A stretch of DNA of 64,000 nucleotides, taken from positions 4,340,001-4,404,000 of the forward strand of contig OY751491.1 of NCBI GenBank assembly GCA_963565915.1. The letters are read 5' to 3'. Under the pieces are notes generated by a model that did no database searches, was not told where the DNA came from, and saw nothing but the letters and a program-made list of their open reading frames with translations. This DNA comes from Entoloma clypeatum. Its lineage: Eukaryota; Basidiomycota; Agaricomycetes; Agaricales; Entolomataceae. The translations under genes and the position numbers were made by a program. Shown here one piece after another: positions 45,652 through 57,090 of the stretch; positions within the stretch are counted from its first letter, which is position 1; every line of letters begins with the position of its first letter.

Positions 45652-47020
45652 ATGACGAAACACAGCAAGAACAATACAGCCTCATCCATTTTCAGCTACG
45701 CAGAGTACAAAAAGCTGGATTATGGTACAAAACGAGTCAGTTGATAGATGCTCTGGATTTCTGATCCCCCGGCTGACAGTGGGATCTGCCTGCACCCAGC
45801 AACGCCTCGGAAATGAGTCCATGCGTCGCTTTGACGCCTGCGCTCTATGCCTGAACAGTGCCAGGGAACCAGTCGCGTGTAACAAAGGGCACTTATTCTG
45901 CAAGGAGTGTGTATTCACTGATCTTCGTGAGCCATGTTTGTTCGATGAGAGCTATTTTCGATCCTGACCCCACGCAGTCACGCAGAAGGAGGATGCCCAA
46001 CGACAAAAGGTCAAGTTAACGGCGCTTAAACGAGAAGCTGAAGAAGAGAAAGCACGAGCGAGGGAGGCTGCGAGAGAGCGCGTATTGTTGGAGTTCGAAA
46101 AGGGTCAGTTAGGCCTCGCTGGCAAACCGACGGTCGCAGGGACAAAAACCGGTAGCGATGCCGATGGTTGTGAGCATTTCACTGTTCGATTTATTCTTGC
46201 GCATATATGTTTGACCGGAGTTGCGAGAAAGCCAGAGGGACGAAGCGCAAGTTCGGCGTTGACTCATCCACTATCGAGACCCTTGCTCACCAAGCGGAAG
46301 AGGCTGCTCTTCGGCAAATAGAGCGAGAGCAAGCAGAAGCGTTGCGCAGTAAACTCCCAGATTTCTGGCTGCCTTCGTTGACACCCACGTATTCGTCGAC
46401 TGGCCCACCCCAATCTTTGAAAGATGTGAAAGTGCAAACGACATGTCGTGGGGGAGACCCTCCTCACGCGCTATTGTGTGTGCATATAGTCCTCACCCTG
46501 TCTGAAAACCCTCCGACGTTTTTTTTTTTTCAAATGTGCCAGACTAAAAAACCTGTTCCCTGTCAACTTCACGTACTTTGACTCGGCAGCTGGAACCTCT
46601 CGCTCCTCAGAGTCCTCTCCGGTGGACAAAGATGCCGAGAAAGGGAAGGAAGATCGGGAGCCCATGTGCCCCTCGTGTAAAAAGCGATTATCCAACAATC
46701 TCATGATGTTTGGTGCGCCTCAATTTCTCGAACCTTTCGTTTTCTGACTCCTCTCTCTCTTCTATGGTGCTTTAGTGATGCGGCCTTGTGCGCATGTTAT
46801 ATGTAAAACATGCACGGATTCCCTAGTTCGACCAGCTAAACAATGTATTGTCTGCGATAAACAACTTGAAGAGAAGGATATTGTGGATTTGAAACGAGAA
46901 GGTGAATTGTCCTTCCTCCCTAGTGCCCATTCTTACAACTGGGATGTCTTTATAGGAACTGGCTTTGCTGGTGGTGGTATGGCAGAGACGTCGAAGGCTG
47001 GAGTTGCCTTCCAAGGTTGA
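45652..47020 (+). CDS. NOSIP: NOSIP-type U-box E3 ubiquitin ligase homologue
   Basis: Seven exons (45652-45735, 45800-45926, 45978-46166, 46232-46475, 46543-46712, 46776-46901, 46956-47020) give 334 residues. The N-terminus MTKHSKNNTASSIFSYAEYK and KQRLG-type YGTKRQRLGNESMRRFD are characteristic of NOSIP. The split RING/U-box halves are CALCLNSAREPVACNKGHLF, with CKECVFTDLL, and MCPSCKKRL, followed by MRPCAHVICKTCTDSLVRPA and CIVCDKQL. A charged coiled-coil lies between them (residues of about 70-130). The end GTGFAGGGMAETSKAGVAFQ is the conserved C-terminus. In animals NOSIP is an E3 ligase also found with spliceosomes. The protein is complete. Confidence 0.88.
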
Positions 47021-48455
47021 CTTTGTACATCAATCAAACGATCCGTTCTTTTTGGCTTCGAATTGCTTTCGTTCCGCCCCAATTTAGAGTTCTTGGCTTA
47101 TTTTTCTTATCCCAAGGGTCGACTTGTTTCGCATCAGAGTCACCATCTTTTTTCCAGGCTCCCCCAGAACGGTGCATCAATCACCACTACTATGCCCTTC
47201 AAATCTGAAACGATCCGCCATCGTGGCAAGGATGTTGAAATACAAATGTCACAACATGCAGGGCATCAAACGCTTCTTCTGCTCAGATTGACGTCTTATA
47301 CCCGGCTTCACCCGCGTAAGGGCCGGCGTAAGCCTCCGCTTCGGAGTGGACGATGGGAGAGCAAGAAGAAGAAGAAGTCGTCTTGTTTCACGGGATGGTT
47401 CCGATACCGGTGCTTCTTTCTCGTCAACGGGTCGTTTTTGAAGGCGGTCGTGACTCGACGTCCCATCATTGGATGGTGAGGGGTCTTTTGGAGAGTCAAC
47501 ATGCAAGAAGGTGAAAATTGGAAACTGATGATCAATCGCTGAAGCCCTCAGGCTCACGAGCAGGTGGGGATTGCCATTGTGTTGACTCGCCCGTCCATGC
47601 CGCGACTTTCGTCAAATCCCGCTAACCATCACTGTGGCATTGACGTAACTTCTGTGCTCTGTCAAGTATGGCCGTTGAGATTATGAGGCTTGCGTCCCCA
47701 GCATTGATATGTCCTGATGATACTACAGTCGCCAATCTATGGGGTATGTCGCGAGGTGGTATGGAGTTACCACTGGGCGTATGTATGGGTAGGAGGGTGA
47801 ACGACTGTAAGACCAAGACCGCTCGCTTCATGGGTAATGCTGTCCCAAGCGAGAAGTCAACTTGCAAAGAGGGTAGCAGAGACCGATGAGCTTCGCGCTT
47901 TTTACGAGGCTCGGACGCCCCATGAATTTGAAGAGAACGCTCGCTTCTAGGCGGGCGTTCGGAACCTTGTCTTTCATGATCCATTCCGCACAGCTTTTTG
48001 CGAAGATGTACGTCAGCTGAGGACATGCTCGGAGTGCAGCGACGTGGAGGGACTTGACTTGGTAATCTGAGGATAAGTAATTCGAATTGTTTGTGTGGTA
48101 AACAGTATTTACTACTAGTTCACCAGTCCTCTGCAGCCAATCGTTTACGAAAAAAAAAGAGTCTTTTCCACATCAAGCTGCAAAGACACTACCACGAGGC
48201 TCAATCATCGCAGACGGCATTCCTGCTCAGTCAAACTTGAAGTCGCTCCACGGCAGAGAGGTCAGGTCGAAGAAGTCGCCGAAGCAAAGGCCAAACAAGA
48301 ACTGGATGCAAGGCGGACCAGGGGACCAGAAACGCGTAGATGAACGCGCTTGGCCCCTCAGTCAATTGGTCAGCGACATGCGCCTGAGGAGGATGCTAAC
48401 AAGAAGGCAATGGATATCAGAATGCAGAATCAGTACCAACAACGAATGCGGCGGC
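47021..48455. other. Gap between convergent NOSIP and eIF4A genes
   Basis: A minus-strand ATG frame at 48026-47622 (134 codons, MSSADVHLRKKLCGMDHERQ) is open but unrecognised. A + strand stretch at about 48140-48450 reads coiled-coil-like (EVAEAKAKQELDARRTRGPE; EDANKKAMDIRMQNQYQQRM) in changing frames, perhaps a gene relic. No confident gene. Confidence 0.35.
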
Positions 48456-50152
48456 TTACGAGATGTCAAGAGGCATCTCTTCAATCTGGGTGTTGTAGTA
48501 CTCTGAATAATAGTAGTATCGATCAGCCCAACTGATAAAAGATCAACGAAGGGAGGGGGGGGGGGGGGGTTACTGACGCTCGATATCGCGTAACATTTTG
48601 ATGTCTTCTGAGGTGACGAAGTTGATTGCAATTCCCTTACGGCCAAAGCGTCCGCTGCGGCCAATCCGATGCATATAACTCTCCTTGTTTTTGGGGAGGT
48701 CATAATTGATGACGACGGCGACTTGTTGAACATCGATACCACGGGACAACATGTCGGTCGTTATCAACACCCGAGATGAGCCCGTCCTAAAATCCTTGAG
48801 AAAAGCTTCACGATCCTTCTGGTCTTTTCTGCCATGCTAGAATCGCCGACGGGAGCATGGATAAGGCGGTTGTGACATCGAACATCAAACAAATATTCTT
48901 ACCGTGGCCGAGGCAGCGAGCTCTCGCTCTTCCAGCTTAGTAAAAAGTGCATCCACCCTTTTGCGTGAATTACGAAAAACGACAGTGGGGTGGGTGAAGG
49001 TTTCGGTGTTGTACAGATCACACAACGTATCCAGCTTCCAATCCTCGTTTTCCATAAAGATGAAGAATTGTTGGATACCTTCGAGCGTGAGTTGCCCCCT
49101 TTTGACGAGAATTTTGACAGGATCACTGCTCATGATGTTTCTGGTCATGTTGCGGAGCGAGTCCGTGGGGATCGTGGCGGAAAGCAAGACGACCTGCACA
49201 CCTTCCTGAGGTAGCTGCTCCAACACTAAATGTAACGGCAAATTGCGAAATGATCAACGTTTTCACTATCGAATCAGATCAGACACTAGGAGGGGAGTTG
49301 CGAAGAACCTGCCTCTCATGATCTGGACTTTGAATCCGCGCGACAACATCTCGTCGGCCTCATCAAGGCAGAGGAGCGTAATCTTGTCTGTCACGAGTGC
49401 TCTTCGCTTCATTAAGTCGAGCAGCCGGCCGGGTGTGCCCACAACGACGTGAACACCCTCCTCCAGCTTTTGAATATCCCTAGGAACGCTTCTTCCTCCG
49501 ATGCACGCGTGGCATTTGATGTCCATGTACTGCCCGATGGCGAGGACCACCTTCTGGATTTGCTGGGCCAGTTCGCGAGTTGGCGCGATGATAAGCGCCT
49601 GAGTCGCATTGACGGATAGTTTTAGCTAAGATTTGCCGAGAGAAATACACATCAGCTGTGAAGCGCGGGGGGGGGGGGGAGACTGTAGCCCTGACCTTCT
49701 GCAGGATAGCGATGACGAAAGCGGCGGTCTTGCCCGTGCCGGACTGCGCTTGCATGATGAGATCCCGACCCCTCAAGAGAGGAACGATGGCCCGTTGTTG
49801 GACGAGAGCCGGTTTCTCCAAGCTTATTACAGCGAATCAGCAAGCCCGCGCCTCCGAAAATTGATAGGAGCCTCACCCATAAGCATAGACTCCGCGGAGC
49901 AGCTTTTTCTTCAGTCCCATTTTATCGAAACTAGTAGAGCATCAGGGTCACCATCCGTTAATCATTCCCTAGTGGACAGACTCGTCTGTGATTTGACCCC
50001 AATTAGACTCAATCTGAACGTCATCATCACTGGCAATCTCGCCCTCGGGCTGCCGCACGTGTCGTCTGCGTGGGCCGCTGGAGAGAGGGTGATGAGTTAA
50101 AACTTAACTTCCAGTGTCCCAAAAAACAGAGGCCAACTCACCGTGGTGGCAT
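48456..50152 (-). CDS. eIF4A-family DEAD-box RNA helicase
   Basis: Eight exons (50152-50142, 50077-49982, 49930-49877, 49822-49696, 49625-49313, 49225-48903, 48836-48578, 48502-48456) give 409 residues. Helicase motifs in order: Q motif [19 protein letters not shown], Ia PTRELAQQ, Ib [40 protein letters not shown]. The end [15 protein letters not shown] matches eIF4A. eIF4A unwinds mRNA 5' leaders for ribosome scanning. It is more diverged than usual eIF4A (FRNSRKRVD for [18 protein letters not shown] for HGDMDQKDRE), so it may be a second paralogue. Intron 5 begins GC (49312) instead of GT; other donors break frame. Confidence 0.85.
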
Positions 50153-51500
50153 GGTTATTGCAAAAAGGTAAGTTCGTTAAAATGGGGTTCAACTTCTGGG
50201 ACCGGTGCCACTGGCAATGAAATGGCTGGGGCCTAGACCACTCTGAGCCGGCCCTATATAATACTGCCACTTCGATCGAGAACCGCCTTAGCGCCTCTTT
50301 GGCTCAACGTCTGTCTTTTGATTAGCGCTGGGTTGGGTTGATTTTTGTCGAGTTGGGTGTGAGGAATGTGAATTTGCCCCATTTCCATGTCTGTGAAAAT
50401 CCAGTTATTTATTCAGTGCTGTGTACCGCAGGACGCAAAGGCAGGAAGCCCAATTCTTCGGTCAATGATGGTGTATGCTAAGAGGTTCACGGTAATTGAA
50501 CTTACCCACCTTATCCGATGACTAATTTTCACACAATAATTATGTAACCTCGAACCTTTGTGATTTGGCTCGTGACCGCCCTCTGATTTCTTCATGTGAC
50601 TTTTTCTCAAGGATATTCATTCCCTCTCGTCCAGTCGCCCTACTTTAAGCATTCGAGCGTCTTGGCTTTTTCTGTTCGTAAGTTCGTCAGAGTATTCACC
50701 CAAGCCAGTTTTGACTGATCTTTATATTCACATCTTGATGTTGGCAGTATGCAGTGCAAACGGAAGCGCGCGGTGCTCGTTTAAACACCTTCTGCAGGCT
50801 CCACCAAACGAAACATGGTCGAGTCAACTGTCAGTGGTTGTTATTCGAGTCAACCATTGTGTTGTCTCTTCCGTGCGCCTCCGTGTACTCGTGGTTCTTC
50901 GTTATCAATTTAGGGAATGAAGCAACAATTTATTGTTGCGGCTACTTGACTCATGAAATATTGGAAGGTTTTTGATTTACCGCCGTGTGCTGAAGGCACT
51001 GAGCGAGGCAACTTGAAGTAAATGATACTTAATGCTTCCGCGTGGTTACTCAACTGGCTGACGTGAGGGATCGTTTCTGAAACAGATCTCCACTACATCA
51101 GAAGCCGTGACTGGACCATGACTCCCTTTCAAGTTGTTCCCGCAATATCATCAGCGACAAGAGCTCGATTCTAATCCATAGCAGCATAGCACGATCGTGA
51201 AGCGCGCAGGGTCTAGATACACGGCACCCGTTCTGTTCTATGAACTCCCAAGGGCATTTGTCCGAATCAAGTTGCTGCGATACTGATTACGAGAATCTTC
51301 CTTTTCATTAACCTCTCCGTCAACTTTTCGTCGCTCTCCAGTTTCTCCAGACATTCTGTATGCAACGGCCCGCAACGGAGCAACATGGCGCAGCTGGGAG
51401 CGCGTGGGGGGAACCTGAGGACACATTTCCAAAACCACTCTATATTATTCAGAACCCCCGAGGTCACTTGTTCGTACTTCTCAAGCTGCTGCTATTGGAG
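50153..51500. other. Intergenic
   Basis: TATATAATA near 50255. No gene recognised on either strand. Confidence 0.5.
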
Positions 51501-51541
51501 TTGATTTTCAAAGTTATGAACCTGTTTTTTTCAGGTCACGG

Positions 51542-51838
51542 TTGTCACTGACAGCGCCTAAACACAAATTGACCAAATCTGGAGTCGGGCTCTTTTCTCT
51601 CACTTCACCCGCTTCGATTATGGGTATCCACCGCCGTCCTCTACTCGTCGTTCCCAAAAGTATCCCATATAGTTTACATGACAACAATCCAATACGGTTT
51701 GCGGGGAGTATTATCGCCCACAAGATCTCCGAGGAAAACCTCAAGGACGCCGTCGAGAATGCGGAAGATCATCTGACCAGAGACGACGTGACTGCTTTGG
51801 TCGACTTGTATGAGGCAGTGTTCGACAAGTACTTCTAG
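51542..51838 (+). CDS. Hypothetical; possible 3' exon or gene relic
   Basis: An open frame following a TTTTTTCAG acceptor-like site at 51527-51535. It reads MGIHRRPLLVVPKSIPYSLH from an ATG at about 51619, then SEENLKDAVENAEDHLTRDD and VTALVDLYEAVFDKYF to a stop at 51838. The helical, charged C-terminal part looks like real protein. I see no matching upstream exon and recognise no family. Confidence 0.35.
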   Translation: MSLTAPKHKLTKSGVGLFSLTSPASIMGIHRRPLLVVPKSIPYSLHDNNPIRFAGSIIAHKISEENLKDAVENAEDHLTRDDVTALVDLYEAVFDKYF

Positions 51839-52071
51839 AAGCTACGTGCCCTAGTTGGACATCCCGGTCAGCCATCGCTTGTTCGTGATATATTATTTCA
51901 TGCCTTTAGTGTCAGTGCACGGCGGCGCTAATGGAGTCCATCGACTCAATGTCTGTTCGATGGAACAGTAAGAGCGGCATGGTGGACCAGTATAGGTACT
52001 AGTTGGAAGCGCGGGACGAGTATCAGTACTCACTCCAACGGTCAGGGCATTGTTCGAATCAAGTTGTTTGC

Positions 52072-52506
52072 TCAATTCGCGGGCATTAAGGGTGCAGCGT
52101 TCCTCCGAGCCCCCGAAGCCCATGCGCCACAGCATCTCTGCGAGGGAAACAGCTTGAGCCGGGTTCGGGTGCGGGGGGCCTGAACGTGGAACAATGGTAG
52201 ATTTGGATTTATGGGACTGGTTTCTAATACATGATAAAACGCCTCAGGTTCCCATCTAGTGACAATCCGGCCCGATTTGGTCAAGTCTATTGCCCGGCGG
52301 CAGTGGGCCCAGGGTGGCAGTGCCCGTTGGCAAAGCAGCGCTATATATGGTTTCAAAATTCAGCCCCTACTTGTATATCGGCCAGTGGGAAGATCACCTA
52401 CACGTGGTACCAGAGACTCAGAGGGAGTCGGAGCTGCGACGGCGCTCATGGCGCTGAGAGCGATGAGAAAGATGAGAGTTGGGGTCGAGAGCAAGTAGAA
52501 ATGCAT
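52072..52506 (-). CDS. Small secreted peptide gene, copy A
   Basis: ATG at 52506. Exon 52506-52398 encodes a signal peptide and pro-region (MHFYLLSTPTLIFLIALSAM, then SAVAAPTPSESLVPRV) and ends at a GTGATC donor. After an acceptor near ATATATAG (about 52342), phase 1 gives a long frame reading LLCQRALPPWAHC and TRWEPEAFYHVLETSPINPN to 52072. The alternative phase gives a short peptide RCFANGHCHPGPTAAGQ and a stop. Which tail is real is unresolved. It is predicted to be secreted; the function is unknown. Copy B is at 56696-56801. Confidence 0.5.
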
Positions 52507-52753
52507 ATCCGAGTGGTGAGGGTTTATTGTTGATTCAAATTATAGTCACACTCAGACACTTGTTTTGCTGAAGGTGAGGATTTCTTGCTATTTACCACTG
52601 CGTCCTTTTATACTTACTGCTCGCGATGATGACCATGGCTAACCATGAAAGTATTTGTATACCATCTCAATGGGGATGCATCAGGCTGACGTTCGTTCAC
52701 CATAGTGACCGTAGCAAATTGTTTTTTCCTGATCAGTGAGAGAATACCGTGAC

Positions 52754-52925
52754 ACCACTGGCTGGGGACAGTACGCGACTGAATTGTACCCTAAAGCACA
52801 ACTAAACACGCATTTTGTTTGCGCGATTTTTGGCAGAGTTACCATGACAATGTACCATCATAAAATTACGCTTATTGTTGTGGGTAAGGGTACAATTCAG
52901 CCGCGTACTGTCTTCGGCCAGTGGT
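52754..52925. mobile_element. MITE, 172 bp
   Basis: The inverted termini begin ACCACTGGC and end GCCAGTGGT. The inverted homology extends about 50 bp with a few mismatches (GACAGTACGCG, CTGAATTGTACCCT on both arms). The 5-bp target duplication GTGAC is at 52749-52753 and 52926-52930. The sister unit B has a single GTGAC at the corresponding place (CCGTGACGTGCC near 56967), i.e. the empty site. No coding capacity. Confidence 0.75.
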
Positions 52926-52930
52926 GTGAC

Positions 52931-54298
52931 GTGGCCACTGACAGGACCCCCATTATTATCGATTCCCTAGAAGCGACTTATTCCCCCAGTAACGACCTTT
53001 TACATTTCTAGAGACATCGACACATATCGACACCTTCAGACCTTGAGATCGTGTTCATATGAACACGGATGTGTAGTTCGGTCGCTCGATTTAGTTTGTA
53101 AATACTTCGAAGGATGTGTTGGAAGACGAACAGTCGCCAAATACAACAATTTTGAACATTTTTAGGCTCGGAAAAACTAACATCTCTAAAAATTCCTTGA
53201 TCCTCTGAGTGATAGCCATATACATACTGTTGAAAACTAAAGCACATTTCTCCACCAAGATATCATAGTGCAGATAGAATGGGCGAGCAGCAAAGCATTG
53301 AGCGTGACAACCAGGGATCGGACAACAATGAATCTTTCAACTCCGCTGAATCAGGGAGGTCCGCCAGGTGTTCTCTCACGTCAAAATTACCGGCTTTCAG
53401 CGGGAGTGCCGAGCAGGAACTCCAACGTTGTCGTGACCCGATCGTGACAATTAGGTCGTTTCCCAGTGAATTGAGACCCTTTTGTTTCTCTTCCTTCCGG
53501 TGCTCTCGCAGCCCAAGATCTGTGAACACTGTTGCATGTGAAGTTGAAGGACAGGAGGTTAGCTCGCAATCTGTCAAGTACCGCAACTGGTTCCGGTGAG
53601 TGGATGTGGAAAGAAACACGAATCCGCGAAGGGTCTCAAAAAACGGGTCGTTTCTGGGGAATCGATAGTAATGGGTTTGAGTTCGAACACGAACCGGCCC
53701 CAAATGGGTGGGTACCCGGTTTGTGGTTCGGACAAACGGCCCGCCTCGCAGGCGGAGCCCAGATCAAAAGTTCGGACACGACGACGCCTGACGACGCCAG
53801 GTGCGGCCCAACATGAGCACGATAAACATCTCTATCCTCACTCTTTTGGCTCTTTCGGACCACGTTGAAGCATCCACAAATACCAATGATGGGAAGATAT
53901 CCAATACCGATTACCAGAGCTTCAAGGAGCTCTTTATAAAGTGTGAAGGGCATAAACGGTTTCGGGAGGCTATGGTATTGTTCGCGAAAAAAAAAAAGTA
54001 CCTAGTATCATTTTAGGATGTAGTACATCACCTAGAAGCATCCTGGGATGCGAAAGTGGCATTTGCGCGGCAGCGCCGCAAGAATTGGCGTTCTTTTGGA
54101 GGCTAGATCACGGTTCGGACAAAATCTGGGACCTGCGGATGGGGCCAGTTTGCGGTTCGGACATGTACCGCTGAGTATGGTTTGGACATGGATGGCTCAA
54201 ATTTGGGATTTTTCGAACTGGCCGTCCCACCCATTAAGGGGGGTCCTCCATTGACCGGGGATCGCACGGCAAAAAAAGCCGGTATGTAGACTCGGAAC
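52931..54298. other. Unit-A-specific sequence without recognised genes
   Basis: Absent from unit B. It contains several CGGTTCGGACA/CGGACA-type short repeats (53730-54190) and small open frames (53281-53599 +, starting MGEQQSIERDNQGSDNNESF; 53813-54016 +, starting MSTINISILTLLALSD). I recognise nothing, and it may be another inserted element. Confidence 0.4.
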
Positions 54299-54309
54299 CG
54301 CCGGCGTCA

Positions 54310-54924
54310 TCATCGGACACGAGAAAACAACGAGACTCGGGGAAGATGGATCGTGTATGAAATGATCGCTAATCGTCTGTAGTATCCACGGGCCTGCGAG
54401 CTGTCGCTGGTGGGTCTTGCCAACAAGTCGACAATTTCTTGTGCGTTCGATCGTTCGGCACTATCATATCTAGATCTCACTCCGAGTTGTTGGCCGGGAC
54501 TCGCAAGAAGTGCATGGGATGTAAGTCTTCCAAGCAAAAGGGACCTAGGGACTCGGACTCGTACGGAAGTGGCAGGCGTCGTGATGTGTTGCAGTGGTTG
54601 CACCTGGCGCTTTCCTGGTTGCTGGACCTTCAATGCCGACCAACACCTATACCCCTCGTCAACTTCCCGTAGTCGACTCAGGACAGGAGTCACAGCATGC
54701 AATGCTTCCTTGTACGTGGTGTTTGAACTCTGCAATGCTGCGGCGAACTTGATGTGTAAGTCGGTGGCCATCGAGTCCGAGTCGGACAGTGACACCCGGC
54801 ATCGCCGCGTCGGCCGCTGCGACGGTCGGGACCATGAGAGTTCCAGTTTCATCTTTCGTGCTGCGGAGGGGCTGGGCTTAACTGTTATCCCGATTGCCAA
54901 CTGCTCTACAGAGTATTCACTCAT
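54310..54924 (-). CDS. Unknown protein, duplicated gene copy A
   Basis: Open frame from 54924; an internal ATG at 54771 matches the copy-B start. The conserved core reads MATDLHIKFAAALQSSNTTY, then KEALHAVTPVLSRLREVDEG and YRCWSALKVQQPGKRQ, and near the end QEIVDLLARPTSDSSQARGY. Copy B (57486-57091) keeps the same frame although the two differ in length between these blocks. That hints at selection on the protein, or at a non-coding explanation with lucky indels. The N-terminal part looks helical. No family recognised. Confidence 0.4.
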   Translation of the reverse strand: MSEYSVEQLAIGITVKPSPSAARKMKLELSWSRPSQRPTRRCRVSLSDSDSMATDLHIKFAAALQSSNTTYKEALHAVTPVLSRLREVDEGYRCWSALKVQQPGKRQVQPLQHITTPATSVRVRVPRSLLLGRLTSHALLASPGQQLGVRSRYDSAERSNAQEIVDLLARPTSDSSQARGYYRRLAIISYTIHLPRVSLFSRVR

Positions 54925-55025
54925 TCTTCCAGAGTCACTCTCACGATCGTCGACTACGTCACCGTGTGGGTGTCAAGGATGTTTGAAACAACGTTTGTTG
55001 AATTTCAGCAAAGGAATATGGATGC

Positions 55026-55027
<2 letters not shown>

Positions 55028-55061
<34 letters not shown>

Positions 55062-55062
55062 A
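55028..55062 (+). repeat. GGTCAA hexanucleotide minisatellite (unit A)
   Basis: About six uninterrupted GGTCAA units after ATGGATGCGTCAA. Unit B has a shorter array at 57750-57785. Confidence 0.8.
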
Positions 55063-55089
55063 AAGGATACAAACACAACGAACCGTACA

Positions 55090-56083
55090 ACCTCTGACAA
55101 ACACACCCACCCCAACACCAACACAAAACCCTCCCACGAACAAACTCCAGTCTGACGACGTCCTCCCTGGCTCTCCTGGCTTGTCGTTCTCCTCCTTCGC
55201 CTCCTCCATCCAAGTCTCCCTGGAGCTGCCTCACCGAACCCGAACCCGATACACGCCCCAACCCTCTCGACACCCGCCACGACCGAGCTCGCGATGCGCT
55301 TGCGGAGTGGCCCCAGGAGGGAGAGCGAGAAGAAGAGGAGGGAGGGGAGGTGCAGCGGGTCAAATGCGAGCGTCGGTCTGGGCGGCGCGTGCTCGTGCTC
55401 GTGCTCGTGTTGGTCGTGGTGTGACGTGGCAGCCGGTGGATTGACATTTCTGGTTTTTCTCGCCGTGGCGACGAAGCGGATGATGGCGAAATCGCTGGAT
55501 AAGATGGTGGAAGAGGCCAGTGCGGAGGCCGGGCGGGAGGAAGCGCGGAAGCAGGAGAGCCTGAGGTGCGGGTAGGTCGGTGGTGGTGAGAACGGGTGTG
55601 AGTGGGGAAGAACGACGATGGGGATGTCCGACCCAAGGGCGTCGATAATATGTGTGTCGATTGGGAATGGGGCTGATGATGATATTACTTAGTTAACGTA
55701 TCCGGTGAAGGGAGTGCAACTTACTTGGTGGAATGAGAAGGATGAGGGCGGTGTATAGCGGTGTGGATGATGCAGAGACGAGGGTCGCGACGACGGGCGA
55801 TGGGCGGTGCGATGGATCCAACACGTCTGAGACGGAGTAGAAGGGCCCGTGGATGATCGATTTCAGTCGTGTCAGTAACACATCCGCCTGTCTTGGTGGT
55901 TATCATAAACACACGTCCAAAAACAAGGAAAGACGTACATCGGTATCGTGGTCGTATCCACCCAGATCCACAACCTCCACGTTCCTCGTCGGCTCAAACT
56001 TCTCCATCCCGAACCCATCCTGGCGCTCCGCCCAGTCTGTCGACGCACGCAGCACTCTCACGCCTCCGTACTCCGTCTCCTCC
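55090..56083 (-). pseudogene. Truncated copy of the membrane-protein gene (unit A)
   Basis: It matches 57915-59250 but lacks the first about 150 codons, the last codons with the stop, and about 320 bp of exon 3 (junction near 55516). It also has a roughly 10-nt loss near 55220 (CCCTGGAGCTGCC against CCCTGGGGGTAGACAGAGCTGCC) that shifts frame. Exon 2 (VLLTRLKSIIHGPFYSVSDV) is preserved. Not functional. Confidence 0.8.
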
Positions 56084-56399
56084 CAAGCTCCCCCTCATCG
56101 TCGTCGGGGATGGCAGACAAGGCCAAAGTCATGTGACTTGAGTCGGCGATCACCGCCGCGCGTGCGGACACTGGCAGTGATCGAGATCAGAAACGGTGAT
56201 GATGAACAGCTCAGCAAGAGAACGACCGTGCCGATGAACTCAAACGAGAAAGCCGTGACCAAGATAATGCGCGATGGAGGTAATCGAAAAAAGCGCGGTC
56301 ATAAAAAAAGCGCGATGCATTTATTTTTTGTGCAGTCGGTATGCCATACTCCAACGGTCAGGGCATTGTTCGAATCAAGTTGTTGCTCAATTCGCAGGC

Positions 56400-56801
56400 A
56401 TTAAAATCCATTTTTGGGTGCAGCGTCCCTCCGATCCCCCGAAGCCCATGCGCTCTGCGAGGGAAACAGCTTGAGCCGGGTTCGCGTGCGGAGGGCCTGA
56501 ACGTGGAACAATGGTAGTTTTGGATTTTTTGGACTGGTTTCTAATACATGATAAAACGCCCCAGGTTCCCATCTAGTGACATTCCGATCTTGGTACAGTC
56601 TATTGCGCGGCGGCAGCGTCACAGTTGTGGTGGCAGTGGTGGTGCCGCTATGGTTTCAAAAATTCAGCGCCTATATCGGCCAGTCGATGGATCACGTACA
56701 CGTGGTTCCAAAGACTCAGAGGGAGTTGGAGCTGCGACGGCGCTCATGGCGCTGAGAGCGATGAGAAAGATGAGAGTTGGAGAGAGCAAGTTGAAATGCA
56801 T
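56400..56801 (-). CDS. Small secreted peptide gene, copy B
   Basis: ATG at 56801. Exon 56801-56696 encodes MHFNLLSPTLIFLIALSAMS and AVAAPTPSESLEPRV, nearly the same as copy A. After the next acceptor (CCATAG, about 56651) phase 1 gives PAPPLPPQL and a stop; the other phase gives a His-rich RHHHCHHNCDAAAAQ. The block TRWEPGAFYHVLETSPKNPK of copy A is also here in another frame. The mature product is unresolved. Predicted secreted. Confidence 0.45.
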
Positions 56802-57090
56802 ATTTGAGCGGTGAGGGTTTGTTGTTAATTCAAACTAAAACTGAACACTTGTTGTGCTGAAGGTGAGGATTACTTACTTACCAGTGCGTCCTTTTTATAC
56901 CACTGGCGATGATAATCATGGCTACCATGAAAGTATTTGCATACCACCATCGACATGAGAGAATTCCGTGACGTGCCACGGCCGGGAACACGGCCGGGAA
57001 AAACAGTGTAGCCCGCCGGCGCCATCATCGGACACGAGAGAACGACGAGACTCGGGGAAGCCGACCGATCGTGTATGAAATGATCGCTAA

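Larger units (their letters stand above)
52030..56083. repeat. Segmental duplication, unit A
   Basis: Direct repeat of 56346-59260 (unit B) with the same gene order: small secreted-peptide gene, unknown gene starting MATDLHIKF, GGTCAA minisatellite, membrane-protein gene. Differences are a MITE plus about 1.37 kb found only here (52754 to about 54298), a deletion of about 320 bp in the membrane-protein copy (near 55516), and loss of its 5' end at about 56083. Confidence 0.85.

Noticed and set aside
47622..48026. 134-codon minus-strand ORF
   Set aside because: Starts with ATG, but no domain, splice context or homologous look; kept only as a note in the gap entry.
48237..48506. Plus-strand ORF of 89 codons
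   Set aside because: Its 3' half is antisense to the last exon of the eIF4A gene, and the coiled-coil-like words are spread over different frames.
26549..50152. A biosynthetic gene cluster around the dehydrogenase
   Set aside because: Neighbours are ribosomal, trafficking, ubiquitin and translation genes; no synthase, P450 or methyltransferase is present.
55028..55062. GGTCAA array as a CRISPR or telomeric repeat
   Set aside because: A simple six-base tandem without spacers, in a eukaryotic genome, and not a telomere motif.
54410..55444. 344-codon plus-strand ORF
   Set aside because: Runs antisense across two unrelated duplicated genes and the GGTCAA array; no domain.
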